A stretch of DNA of 64,000 bases from Diogma glabrata. Its lineage: Eukaryota; Arthropoda; Insecta; Diptera; Cylindrotomidae. Location: contig OY856186.1 in NCBI GenBank assembly GCA_963693315.1, positions 71,914,128-71,978,127 of the forward strand, given 5' to 3'. Within the stretch, counting starts at the first letter, position 1. Each line of letters begins with the position of its first letter. Position numbers and translations under genes: made by a program. The notes below the pieces were generated by a model. The model ran no database searches, had not been told where the DNA came from, and worked only from the letters and a program-made list of their open reading frames with translations. Shown here piece after piece: positions 34,426 to 46,114 of the stretch.

Positions 34426-34661
34426 TCTTAATGTCATCGGGGATTGTATTGTAAATAAACGGACCCATGAATGTTACTGCCTTCCTTCCAAATTCAGTTC
34501 AAATATGATGATATTTAATCATATTATAATTTCTTGTGACATAACCATGATCCATACAAGTAAATTTCAGATTCGACAGCGTCGACGATATATTAAGGTT
34601 TTTATAAAGTTGACTGTAACTTGTGCAAAGCGTTAACTTGAATTGAACGATTTACAGGCAT

Positions 34662-34811
34662 TCGGCTAGCGCCTCGATTTGCAAACTCCACATCCGTCCA
34701 AAATCTTTGGCTTTACGTCCTAGCATCATAATGTACTATTATTATGATGCTAGGACGTAAAGCTAAAGATTTTGGACGGATGTGGAGTTTGCAAATCGAG
34801 GCGCTATCCGA
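34662..34811. repeat. Long near-perfect hairpin with ~70-bp arms
   Basis: Left arm 34662-34731 and right arm about 34742-34811 are inverted copies with only two mismatches and an 8-10 base centre (around GTACTATT). It lies at the edge of an insertion in the LINE relic. The right arm is open in one frame (MMLGRKAKDFGRMWSLQIEA), but I recognise no protein. Confidence 0.9.
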
Positions 34812-34856
34812 GATTTGCACTCACATTAAGTCCAAAATAGCTTACGTCCGTGCATC

Positions 34857-35244
34857 ATATACTATTTTTTATTCGCCGCAAGCAAAATATTTTAAAAAAG
34901 TTGTTTATTCTAAATTAATATTATAAATTTTCATAAATTTTAAAATAAAAATATGTGGAACAAGTAGCCTTTGACAAAATATTTATTATTTTTTTCAAAT
35001 TATTGTGTAGCTATGACAACAAATGATAACAACTATTTTAATTGGATAATGAAATTTTGAATTTGAGGGTTGCTTTGATAAAAATTTTTATTTTTCATAG
35101 AATTTAAACAAATACAAATGCTTTTTACTTTTTTGGACGTAGCTATGACAACAAAATAAATAGTTGAAAAGGGATACTTTAAAGCCGCAAATCACAGTAA
35201 TAAAGTAACACTTTAATATGTAGGCGAATAAAAAGTATATAATG
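34857..35244. mobile_element. Possible small inverted-repeat element
   Basis: ATACTATTTTTTATTCGCC at 34858-34876 is matched in inverse orientation by GGCGAATAAAAAGTATAT at 35224-35241. The 385-bp interval sits inside the LINE relic. I could not identify a target duplication, so the limits are approximate. Confidence 0.45.
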
Positions 35245-36519
35245 ACTTACTAGAGAATAAGTGTAGTAACCTAAATATAGCCTTCAAACCTTTGTTTTGT
35301 AATATTTATACTTTATTCACCCTAGCTGCGGTAGTAGTGCCATAAACAATAAGACCATAACTAATTCGTGAGTGAACAAATGCATAATAAATGTTAAGCA
35401 AAACAAAGGTTGGAACGAAAAAAATAATTTTCTGATTAAGCCTACAATCGGTGCAATATTATTACTTACAACGGTAATATGCTCCTGCCACAACATATGT
35501 TCATCAAAAGTTACGCCTTAGTATTTGAGTTATATGAGTTAACTCTTTCAATCACAATGTCAGCAACTTTAACAGTTGGTAAGGAAATCATGGTCTTATA
35601 TGGAGAGTGAAACACCATAAATTTAGTGTTAGATACGTTAAGGGAAATTAAATTGGATTTAAAGTATTCTAATAGCATATTAAGATCGTGTTTCATATCA
35701 TCAAAAACAGAGGCGGATGCAGAGGTTTTATATAACAAAGCTGTGTCATCAGCAAATATTCTAAGTTCACCATTTAACGGTAACCTTGATATGTCGTTAA
35801 TGAAAATAAGAAATAGCAAAGGTCCTAAGACACTACCTTGCGGAACGCCACACTTGGTTTTCAAAATTTCGTTTCGTACATCCTTACCCATAACAAACTA
35901 TTTTCTGTCTAATAGATAACTTTTAATCAAATCGAAAGTAAGTCCTCTAATTCCATAACAGTACAGTTTATCGAGGAGTAAATCATGATCAATGCAGTCG
36001 AGTGCCGTCTAAAGGTCTAAGAAGATTCCTATTACAGACATCTTGTTATCAAAAGCAGTATAAATCTTATCGGCCATTTCAATTAGAACTAGCTCTATTG
36101 CATAGAGTAGAAGAAATCATGTTTGACCAAAAAGTCAACCAATCGAGAAAATATTACCTTGTCAAATATCTTGTCAAACACCGATAATGTAGAGATCGGT
36201 CTGTAATTAGATTTGTCTCCTCTATTATAAACAGGGACAACTTTAGCCAATTTTAAACAGCTCGGGTAAATGCCACCAGTCTGCAAGCTTTCATTAAATT
36301 TTTGACAATATATCAGCAATATATATATTTTACAATATATTGATATATTGACAATATATCAATATATTTTAACAATACACCCAATTCTGTTTTTACACGG
36401 TTTTATTTGAAATAGCACGGTTTAAATTTTGAAGAAAATTCGTATTTTTTTTTCTATATACAAAGTTAGGCATGTTTAGTGTAATTATAATAAATTATAA
36501 ATTAACGTCTCTTAATATC

Positions 36520-37190
36520 TGAAGATACCATGTCCAACTAGGGATTAGGATTAAGTTTGAATAAATTAAAATACCTTTAAGAAGTTTATGAACGTTATCT
36601 TTAAAATTTTGAGGATTAAAGCTATCAGGGAAAACCCTTGCTGGTGAGACATTCCATAGATGAGAGACTCTGCTGAAAAAACCACGCTGAAAAGCAACAC
36701 TTCTGATCCTTTTTATATGAAGTGTAAAAGGGTGGGCTACAAAATTTACTTTGGTGTTACGCGATAGGTTGCTAGTTCAGGTAAAATTGATTTTATCTCA
36801 GTCGAAGTTTGTTCATCCACAATGTATTAATAGAAAATTCTCAGATCAGCAACATTTCTCCTGTGTTGCAAGGAATTTAACTCATTAATAAGAGTTGAGG
36901 TGCTAAATAGTTTAACAGTTCTGCGCTGAACAAACTCAATTTACTTCATACTACTAAAATCAGATACACCCCATATGTGAGAACAATACTCCATGCAGGG
37001 AGTATAAATGATTTATATATTAAAAGAAGCTGTTCGCTATTGAAAAACTTACGAAATCGTTCCAAAGACCTAAATTTTTGAACAGCGTTTTTAGCTAGGT
37101 TAAAAATATGAGAATTTCATTTCATATTGTTTTCAACTTCTATTCCTAGAAGTATGTATGTACAGTTGATCAATTTTCTTTGAAGATTTT
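36520..37190 (-). pseudogene. BS/Jockey-like ORF2 C-terminal relic
   Basis: Reading down from about 37190: FRSLERFRKFFNSEQLLLIYKSF, MEYCSHIWGVSDFSSMKQIE, FVQRRTVKLFSTSTLINELNSL, then RSVAFQRGFFSRVSHLWNVSPA, FPDSFNPQNFKDNVHKLL and a final MVSSDI. This is the post-RT region of BS/Jockey-type elements, in order and nearly complete, but needing frame changes. The RT catalytic box is not present. Confidence 0.7.
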
Positions 37191-37199
37191 TTAACGCTA

Positions 37200-37540
37200 A
37201 TCTTAAAGTTTGGAGGAAGAAAATTATTTTATCTTATTATACTCTTATTGATACTCTGGTGTAACGTGTCAAGTTTGCAGGCTTAGGTAAAATCGATTTG
37301 ATTTAGATAGAAGCCCGTTTATCCATAATGTAAAATACCGTCGAATCAGCGACATACCAGGAATCAAGCTCATTAGTAAGATTTGAATTGCTGATCAATT
37401 TAACAGCCCTCTGTTGTATAGATTCAATCAAGACCTGTATGGTACACTCCATATGTGACAACAATAATCCATGTAGGGCGATCGTCTTTCGGCGAAACTG
37501 CATTGTCTTTAAGTATTTTTGACCAGTTAACAAAGAACCT
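37200..37540 (-). pseudogene. Second, more decayed C-terminal ORF2 relic
   Basis: A frame at 37303-37533 reads MECTIQVLIESIQQRAVKLI followed by SNSNLTNELDSWYVADS. It parallels the EYCSHIW..QRRTVKL..LINELNSL region of the neighbouring relic at lower coordinates. The two are therefore separate copies of related elements in the same orientation. Confidence 0.6.
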
Positions 37541-37712
37541 CATATTTTTAAAATTAATGTTTTATTCAAATATTTTAGCTACAATCGATTAGTTTGATAT
37601 GGGTTTGTAATTTGTTGTATCCGTTTTCGTACCTTTTTTGGAACTGGCTGTGCCTACACTAGCCATTTCCCAAAAAAACTAATATTTCAAATTATATATA
37701 TGTCGTTGGAAC

Positions 37713-38344
37713 AGCATGTTTGATTGAGCTTGTGAAACGTACGTTATCGCTTAAACATCTGAAAAGCATATGATCGAATCTGGCATGCCAACTTCATGTA
37801 GACGTAAAGCATATTCAAAAATACCTCACCGATCAAAAGATTTCGGTATCCATCGATAGTTTTTCTTCTGAATCTAAATTAATTACTACTGGTATTCTCC
37901 AAGGCTCAATTTTATTCCCCACTCTATTTTTAATTTATATCAACGGCCTGTTGAAAATTATCAGTAACACGACAAATAATTTTGCGGATGATACACAGTA
38001 CATTGCACAGGTCATTTGTTCCCTTATCTTCAAAGGTAAAATGAATGAAAAAATGAATCTCGCCCGAAGAAACGTTATAATCAATGTAAACGAGGACCTT
38101 GACGGAGAAAAGGGCCGAGGACCGAGAAAAAGTCGCCGATTAGGGTAAAAAAATTTATTCAATTCTAATTCCACCAAAATGCAGCTATTGATTGTTTTCA
38201 GATCATAGACCGAGTTCCCCAATGATACTTCCATTAGTATCTATGACGAACAAATAGCATCCTAAATAGATGTGAAAAATATTTGACTCCGTATAATTTA
38301 CTCCAATTTACTCCACAGTTCTACATTCGTCCATGTATGGAATG
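37713..38344 (+). pseudogene. Duplicated reverse transcriptase fragment, copy a
   Basis: This piece encodes an RT palm segment with SKLITTGILQGSILFPTLFL, IYINGLLKIISNTTNNFADD and, further on, an FNS-NSTK-Q stretch matching the thumb side of Jockey-type RTs. FADD is the catalytic box. Between the box and the thumb, a KGKMNEKMNLARRN run departs from known RTs. A stop and frameshift separate the two halves. A close copy lies at 38929-39559. Confidence 0.75.
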
Positions 38345-38681
38345 AAAGTTTTTTTTCAGTGTAAAGTTTTTCTGAGAGAAAATGAAAAAGGTTTTCAAAT
38401 TGCTAAATTCCAGTGAATTACAATAATTACTTTGATCTTAATCACTCACCAAATCTCTCAAAATTTTATTTTATACGCCGAAAAGTGTAAAAGGTTTGTT
38501 TATTTAACATTATGCCCGCCGCATATTGCCGCTATCTCATAAGAAAGGGAATTCAGGATAACTCGTTATGAAAATATTCAATTGTCATTTTTATTGCAAC
38601 TTATTTATTTTAATATGGAAAAAAATTTCAAAATCTCGTTTTAATTCTATTTATTTATTCAAATGTTTATGAGTACTCTAT

Positions 38682-38922
38682 ATGTTTTGTTTTTCCGTCT
38701 AGTGCGTACACGAATAAATCAGAAGGTTTTCCTAACGCGTCAGCCACATACAGTTGTCAATGTGAAAAGCACGGGTTCTCCAAATCTAGTCCACATACTC
38801 GCAATAACTGTCCTTGTGCTTTGTTGATCGTCATTGCAAATTCGAGTTGCACTGGAAACTAAACGTTTGAATTCAAATGCCATATCTGTTGGGATAATAG
38901 CCCGTTGGGATAATAGCCCCAT
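38682..38922 (-). pseudogene. Helitron Rep-helicase C-terminal relic
   Basis: On the minus strand, IIPTDMAFEFKRL is followed, after a one-base frame change, by FPVQLEFAMTINKAQGQ, LLRVCGLDLENPCFSH, a stop, then QLYVADALGKPSDLFVYA. These are the last motifs of the Pif1-like SF1 helicase of Helitrons (typically FPV-x-L-AFAMTINKAQGQ-S and FSHGQLYVA-x-SR-x-G). The catalytic arginine-containing SR is lost and GQLYVA is broken by a stop. A 15-bp TTGGGATAATAGCCC is duplicated at its N-terminal edge. The HUH nuclease and Walker motifs are absent. Confidence 0.85.
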
Positions 38923-38928
38923 TGAAAA

Positions 38929-39559
38929 AGCATGCTTGATTGAGGTGGTGAAACGTACGTTATTGCATTAGACATCTGAAAAGCATTTGATTGAATCTGG
39001 CATGCCAACTTCATGTAGACGTAAAGCATATTCAAAATTGTCTCACCGATCAAAACATTTCGGTATCCATCGATAGTTTTTCTTCTGAGTCTAAATTAAT
39101 TATTACTGGTGTTCTCCAAGGTACAGTTTTATTCTCCACTCTATTTTTAATTTATATCAATGACCTGTTGAAAATTATCAGTAACACGACAAATAGTTTT
39201 GCAGATGACATACAGTACATTGCACAGGTCATTCGTTCCCCTATCTTCAAAGGTAAAATGAATGAAAAAATAAATCTCGCCCGAAGAAACGTTGTTATAA
39301 ATGTAAACGAGGACCTTGAAGGAGAAAAGGACCGAGGACCGAGAATAAAGTCGCCGATTGGGGTAAAAAAATTTATTTAATTCTAATTCCACCAAAAAAA
39401 CAGCTATTGATTGTTTTCAGATCATAGACCGAGTTCCCCAATGATACTTCCATTAGTATCTATGACGAACAAATAGCATCCTAAATAGATGGTAAAAATA
39501 TTTCATTCCGTATAATTTACTCCACATTTATATGTTCTAAATTCGTCCATGTATGGAAT
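38929..39559 (+). pseudogene. Duplicated reverse transcriptase fragment, copy b
   Basis: This is the second copy of the segment at 37713-38344, starting in the same GCATG(T/C)TTGATTGAG and ending near the same CGTCCATGTATGGAAT. It stays open for 129 codons (38991-39380). Its catalytic box reads NSFADD. It sits 1216 bp from copy a, with the Helitron piece between them. Confidence 0.75.
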
Positions 39560-39939
39560 ATTGTTGTCAAGTCTTGTGTGGTGCATCTATTTCGATCTAG
39601 GTTCTAGGCTAAATTTAACATAAAATCTTGATTTCCTACAACATTGTCGCACTGTTGCTGATCTCTGATTTAATTTTTGTTTTTTTATCAAATGAACTGT
39701 GCATACATGCACAAAAAATTTAATTTGGCTTTTATATAGACTCTTAATAGTTTTTTTGTACAAATCATTTTATTTTACCTATTTTTTACAGAAATAAAGG
39801 GTATGGAACCAATCCCCTTTTTTTCTATGTGCTGCATGTCTTTTTATGCACGGTTTTTTTTTACACGTCTTTTCCTGGAACGTATCTACCGTGTAAAAAC
39901 AGAATTGGGTGTATATATTTTGACAATATATTTTGAATT

Positions 39940-40345
39940 CTCAATTTCCTAATTTAATAGTTTTCAAGTTTCTAATTTTCTACATTTCTAATATTCCCCT
40001 TAAGTTTCTACTTTTTTACTTTTCTACGTTTCTACGTTTCTACTTTTCTACCTTTCTATTTGACTGCTTTTCTCCTTTTCTCCATTTATTTTTTTTTTCT
40101 GTTTTCTTTTTCACCTTTTCTCTTTTTATCCTTTTAATCTTTTCTTTCTCCTTTTCTCGGTTTCTAAATTTCTAATTTTCTACTTTTTTACTTTTCTACT
40201 TGCCTACTTTACTACATTTCTACTTTTCTCGGTTTCTAATTTTAAACTTTTCTACTTTTCCACTTTTCTACTTTTCTACGTTTCTACGTTTCTACGTTTC
40301 TACGTTTCTACTTTTCTACTTTTCTCCTTTTCTACTTTTGACTTT
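39940..40345 (+). repeat. Pyrimidine-rich TTTCTAC minisatellite
   Basis: Runs of an 8-base unit TTTCTAC(T/G), often as TTTCTACG or TTTTCTAC, cover about 400 bp of one strand and are almost free of purines apart from the A and G of the unit. Confidence 0.85.
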
Positions 40346-40576
40346 TCTACTGTTCTATAGTTTAATTTGACTATGTCTTTTTTGCTCCAAATTGTCTCCT
40401 TGTCGACTTTTGCCAACTTGTTTTCTTGGTGAGTTTATTTATATTTTCTAATTTTGCAAGCAGATAAAGAGGTGGAAATGAGAGCAAATGCTGAAATAGT
40501 CCGTAGCGTTCATTTTGGGTGTTTGTATAGGACAGATATAAGCGAATTCAATGCAGTAATCAAGATGGCGAGTATT

Positions 40577-40788
40577 TTAAATCTGCAGAACAGATATTTA
40601 TAGGTTGGAATCTTATAAGAAGGCCGTGACAAAACTGCATTCACTAGTGGTAATAGGGTGGGCAGTTTCACTTTATGCGATTTGGATTATGCAATGTACC
40701 AACATTTTTTGAAAGATTAATGGAACGTGTACTAAAATTGAGCTGTGAAGCGATTCGTCGTCTTGATTCGGTTTTCCATCAGTTGTGA
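40577..40788 (+). pseudogene. Ty3/Gypsy reverse transcriptase relic
   Basis: One frame reads LNLQNRYL-stop-VGIL-stop-EGRDKTAFTSGN and then, after a frame change, GQFHFMRFGLCNVPTFFERLMERVL. These match the L-D-L-x-x-G-Y-x-Q family block and the KTAF-x-T...FGLCNAPATF block of Gypsy RTs. The catalytic Asp of the first block is Asn here, and the proline of MPFGL is missing. YxDD would lie downstream and is not seen. No LTR was found nearby. Confidence 0.8.
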
Positions 40789-40799
40789 AACAAAGTAAA

Positions 40800-43700
40800 A
40801 TGAAATAGGAAAAGAAGTTTTATAAGAAGACTTAATAAATAGAAATCTAATATTGGTGAAATATTAAATACAGTTTGATGAATTTTTCTACAATTTAATT
40901 TTGATTTTTCTGACATCTGGAGAAGGAATATTCTATTGTAAAGTGGTATATAAAATTAAAAATATAAACTTAGACTTATCTTAATTTTTTAAATAATAAT
41001 TTTGTTAATTTCTTTGTTTAAATTACAACATTCAGCATTCCATAAATATTCTAAACCGCTTACCTAAAAGAAAAAGAAAGAAAAATGTTAAATATCATTG
41101 GTTTGTAAATAATTTTCTTTATAATAAAAAGTTTAAGATTAGAATAGAAATAATTAAAATAAATATATCATTTTATTGATAAATAATAGCATAAGAAACA
41201 ACGTCAACTTTCAATTGCTCCATCGTTAAGAGTGTTAAACTGATTACGATACATTAAAAATATGATACTCAAATTTAACCGGCGACCACAATTATTATAA
41301 AAGAGAAACATGTAATCGTAAAATATTTTATTTTTGAATTTTAACGAAATGTTGACCAAAGGAATGGGTCTTTAATACTAGCTCCATCTATAAATTTAAC
41401 CTTTAATTTTTACACTGTCAAACCAAGCAAATTTAACAGTGTAAATTGCCGCTATGAGAAGGTCGAATAAGTTTAATATTATGTCATGAAAAAATATATT
41501 ATTGATTAGAAACAATTTCTAGTCCAAATAAAAATGAAAGAAATCTATTGAAAACCACCGCACAACAAATTATATTTTTGTATATCAACCCTTTTGTTTA
41601 TCAAATTCAAATAAAGAAAACAGTTAATGTAAAAAGGTTGCTGATCGATAATATCGATAACATTAATCCAAAATTAAAAAGAAAAAACACATAAAGAAAC
41701 AACAATCTCATACGAAATTATAAAACAAAAGAAAAGAAAATATTGTCTGTATTAATGACCCTAGGAGATGAAAAAGAATAAAAAAAATAGTTTTGAACCA
41801 ACCGGCAGAAATTTTTCCATCAAGGTCATTTAGAAAAATATACATTATTTTATTAAACGTTCATTCTTTTTAGTAATTTAAATTTAAGACGGAATGTTTA
41901 AAAAAAAAATCTGATTGGTATTTAAAATAGAAATGTTTTAATACCGATCAACTTCTTTCCTAAATCTTCTAAAAATTGTATAATCATCGTTTCAAATAAT
42001 TACAAATAACATAACGCGATGAAAATATTTGACCTCTTTACATTATGCTAACAGAAAGAAAAAAAAATCTTATAAAAATAATCTTCGGTTTTGTTATTAT
42101 CGAAAAAAAAAACGATAAATAATTTCGTATCTTATATGCTTTTGTAGGTGGCGTTATACCTAAAATCGAATTTCAAAAGATTCAAACTCAAAGAATAAAT
42201 GCAAAATGAAATACAAAACAAAACATAGAGAGATATAAGAATCAAAATCTTTTGACCAAACAAAACACATGTTTATTCTTGTTAAAGTTAAAATTCCAAA
42301 AAAAAAAAAAATTTTATAAGATCATGTAAGAAATTGTTTTTTGACTCTGAATATATCTTATAATTTTATTTGTAAAACTAACACGCATACATATGTAAGT
42401 TTAGATACATGCATGATTTATTTTAGTATTTGTTTTAAATGAACCGGTTATAAATGTTGGTATACATATATGTACGTGAAGAAAACGTACGGTATGGAGT
42501 AACCATTAAAAGGTGTTTTGTTTCTTTTCGTCAAACACATAAACATTAATATGCATTTGTTTAAATCAAGCCGACGCGGAAAATATATGATGATTTACGT
42601 GAAATGTAAGTCTTTTGTTGCAATGATTTAAATGAAAATTGTAAGTTAAATACTGAATAGACAACAGACTTCTGTGATATTTTTCTTGGCTAATTTAAAA
42701 AACAAAAACTTAATATGCAATATTGAGCAATCAAAAAAGCAATCATGACGAATGACAGTCGTTTGAAGTTATAGAGGTCAACTATAGGAGGTCAACTCTT
42801 TAACTTGGTATATCTTTTAGAGAAGGATTTTAGTCAGCTGCTGCTCGTTAGAAAACTATTATAATTTTAAGCAAGTTAGCAAGGAAATATGATAAAAATA
42901 TCATAAATATCGGTTTTTCTACATTTAGTGAATTAAGAGATTTCATCATTTGTTTAATTAAAAATGTTTGCGTTACCCCTTCGCTTAATTTGTAAAATAA
43001 AATTTTTAAAACAATAAAATTAAAATAATCAATTTAAAGTTTTAAAATTTAGTCATTTTCGACACTTACGGTATTTATCAGGAAATCTAACATTTTATGA
43101 ACTAAAAGACATAACTACTGACAATATTCATACGTGACGAAAGTATTTTGGTTATGAAACTGTTTTTGTAAAGACTTATTTAAAAATGTCCAAATAAGAG
43201 TTATAATTTTAGAAGATCAAACTGATGCTCTTCGCCACAAAATTCTTAACCTTGTTTTTGTTAATTGATAATTATAATGGTATGCGTTATTGTATAGATA
43301 TCATTAGTTGAAGAATAAAGATTACAGTTACATCAATATTGATTTATTTTTGAAGTTTCCTATAATTAAGAAATTGCTGAAAATCATATATATAATACAG
43401 AAGAAACGAAAAAGCGTAGCCATATCTAAGGAAAGGGGAAAATGCGGAAAGGAAAGAAGAGAATATAAAAAAATTAAACGATTAAAAAAATAAACGAAAC
43501 AACAAACGAAATAAGAAATTTAAATTTTAATATTTACAATTTAGTTTATGCTTTGCTTGCGAAGTGGATAGACGTATTATTTTGGATTTAATTTATGTCA
43601 GGCTTAAAAAAATATTTGTTTTAAAATTTCAGCTATGTTTAAATTCATTTTTCACTTTCTTTTTTTCGGAAAATTAAAAATAAAATTCATGCATAAAATT

Positions 43701-44100
43701 AATGCAAAAAAAATTATTTTAAGTTTCCTTTCTTTTGAATCTTAACTTTTATTTTAGTCATAATTTTCTTTGTTTTTAAATATTTTCTATTGATTAGAAA
43801 TTAAAGAAACAATTCATTTCATAATAGTCGTGTTCGATTTGACTGAAACAACTGAATTATCTGAAAAGAATATATTAAGCATAATATGTAAAATGTATTT
43901 TAGCTAGAACATGAAAAACGTTTCGTTGTCATTGTCGATGTAGTTGGTTGTGAGAAAGGTTCGGGGTTCAACGCGGACCCTATATTTATTTTTTACCCCC
44001 TAGTTTTATTTTATTTTTGTAAATAAATAATAAAACAAATTTTTAATTTCTGTGTTTTCACGATATCGATATTAATCTGATGAAAAAAATAACAAAGTAG
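40800..44100. other. AT-rich stretch without recognisable features
   Basis: Over 3 kb of DNA is dominated by A and T runs. Short frames such as 43308-43493 are lysine-rich products of A-rich sequence. I found no domain, terminal repeat or RNA gene. Confidence 0.5.
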
Positions 44101-44122
44101 CCGGTGGTTTTAAAACACATTT

Positions 44123-44850
44123 TACTTCGGTCTGAAAGATCTAAGTATTACATTCTCGAGCCAAAAGTGAAATTCTTATCCCCACTTTTCAAAAATGTTA
44201 GTTTGTTTCTAAAAATAAATATACTCAATGGTAAGAGTCGAAAGGACGACGTATTCGATAACTGTCCCGGAAGTGTGTCAAAAAAATCGTCAAGTGTGGC
44301 AAAACAAGGAAATTTGCATATGTTTTTGCAGCTTAAAAAAACTTTCACGTTTTATGAATACGAATAGGAATATTGAATTTGGAGAAATGTTGACGGTCGG
44401 GATTGGTATGTGAGATCAGAAACTAGATTATTGCATTATAAGTTTGTCATTTTTTCATTTTCATTTTTTTTACTCATTTGTTTGGAAAAAAATGAAATTA
44501 ATAATTTGTTTAACACATGAAATGTTATCGAACATGAAATTGGACATGGAAATTTTTGATTTTATTATAATTTTTGAAATAGTTTTGGAATTTTGAAAAA
44601 ATTTTGCATTTTTGATTTTGTAAGAATTTCCGGAATATTTTTAGAATTTTGTAAAACTTTCAATTTTTGATTTTATTATAATTTTTGGAATATTTTTGGC
44701 ATTGTGAAAAAAGGTTGGATTTTTCATTTTGTTGTAATTTTTGCAATATTTTTAGAATTTTGGAAAAAGATTGAATTTTTTAATTTGTGAATTAAGAAAT
44801 TTTGCAATTAGACTTTTGAAAAAAGTTTCAAGTTTTGATGTGTTGGGTTT
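44123..44850 (+). repeat. Family F repeat, copy 2
   Basis: It begins with the hairpin phrase ACTTCGGTC..GATCTAAGT, keeps the TATACTCAATGGTAAGAG phrase that the LINE interrupted in copy 1, and carries the TGTCAAAAAAATCGTCAAGTG motif and a short ~56-bp minisatellite tail from 44560. Compared with copy 1 it has one short deletion near the start and lacks the 140-bp expansion. Confidence 0.75.
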
Positions 44851-44859
44851 GCAAGAATT

Positions 44860-46100
44860 AAAGACATTCGATGTTGCACCATTCTATTAGTTTGAATGGC
44901 AAAAATTTGTAATGCTTTAGCGCCGAGGAAAATTTTTAGAAACAGCTGGCAACCGGTATGTTGGTGAAATACCAAAAAAGCTAGTCAAGTAAAAGGAAAA
45001 TCTTAAACGCCGAAGAAAGTCACAGAGAAACAGTAAAAAAAAGTAAACAGCCAATCTCATATAGCCAATTAGAACAAAAATTCCAACAGTTCTTAATGGA
45101 ACACCTACCAGATCGTTAGAACCAAAATAAATGGAATAAATCTAATGGCATTCGTTAATCAATGAGAGCATAATCAGAGTTATGTCTTGTCAATTGCCTA
45201 ACAATGAAAGCATTTTTCTTCTGCCGTTGCTGAATGAATATATATGCTCAATATATTATATACCCTGGAATGAAGTTACTCAAGAACACTAAAGAGTCAG
45301 CATATCGTTCGACCTAATGGTCTTCTAAATATTGTGCATATACCACAATTTCAAAAGTTTCAGACATTTTTACAGGAAACAAATAATTTTTGTAAACGGA
45401 TATATTGTTTGGTGCAATTGAGAACGTAACGTATCCACAATACCTCGTTCAGTGATGGAAGCTGTTAGATAAGTCAACAATTGAAACTTGGTGTAAGGAA
45501 CCATGGACGTAAAAAAAAATTAGTGCCTATAAATGTAACCAAACTCTAAATCCATTTAGTGTTTTGTAGTTCCCAACTATTTCACATATGTTAGTCAGTT
45601 ATGTCGCTACAAAAACTCCAGTATACGACACCAATGTGAGATGAAAATTGATAACATTACACAAACTTTCCCACAAAACTTTGTATTGGGACGTTTGTTA
45701 TGTAATATTATTTTACGCGCAAATGAATTGGAAAAAGACACATTTTACCCCCGCATAAAATAAAAACCCTTTGTTATATAATAATCATGATAATAGAACA
45801 TACAATAGCTATTTACGGTACAATTGTGAAAAATACTTGTTTAAAACACGCAGTATAAAGTGATGCGTGTTGTACAAGATTTTGTCTACGATCGTGCAGA
45901 AATGCTTAAAAATATAATGACATCTTAAAAATTAAACTTTTTGACCGAAATGTCAACATTACAAAATCAAGTAAGAAAAAAATCTCCAAAGCTGATTCGT
46001 AACTAAGATGACAAGAATTAATTTGTCTTTATAAACAATCAATTGTAAAAAATTTATTCGCGAAAAAAATGCAAAAATATTTTAGATATTTTTTCATTAA
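44860..46100. other. Unassigned AT-rich stretch
   Basis: No gene or repeat is recognised. A somewhat less AT-rich part at 44880-45130 has no open frame. Confidence 0.4.
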
Positions 46101-46114
46101 CTTCGCAACCTAGT

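Larger units (their letters stand above)
34430..36320 (-). pseudogene. Minus-strand LINE ORF2 relic with FADD reverse transcriptase
   Basis: Read from 36320 downward, the protein starts in the RT fingers (CLKLAKVVPVYNRGDKSNYR, then PISTLSVFDKIFDKV). It continues with an FLDL..ALDCIDHDLLLDKL block, a CGVPQGSVLGPLLFLIFIND block and IFADDTALLY near 35740-35770, which is the catalytic FADD box. The thumb-like region lies at about 35290-35450 and the C-terminal domain (TEFGRKAVTFMGPFIYNTIP) at 34430-34640. The sequence fits CR1/Jockey-group elements. The endonuclease is absent. Few frameshifts break the RT, but an insertion at about 34660-35240 splits the C-terminus. Confidence 0.8.
36377..39912. 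mobile_element. 3.5-kb segment bounded by 25-bp perfect inverted repeats
   Basis: A 25-bp sequence starting ACACCCAATTCTG and ending ACACGGT (36377-36401) recurs exactly inverted at 39888-39912. Both ends carry further CACGG motifs just inside. Flanks on both sides are TATATTTT(A/G)ACAAT-like, which could be a target duplication but lies in simple AT repeats. The interior holds LINE relics, a duplicated RT fragment and a Helitron helicase piece, none of them a cut-and-paste transposase, so it appears to be a non-autonomous element that gathered insertions. Superfamily is unknown. Confidence 0.65.

Noticed and set aside
38991..39380. 129-codon frame as a host gene.
   Set aside because: It is copy b of a reverse transcriptase fragment with a FADD box, and a close copy lies at 37713-38344.
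39940..40345. A CRISPR-like array of short repeats.
   Set aside because: Repeats are contiguous 8-base units without spacers, in a eukaryotic transposon landscape.
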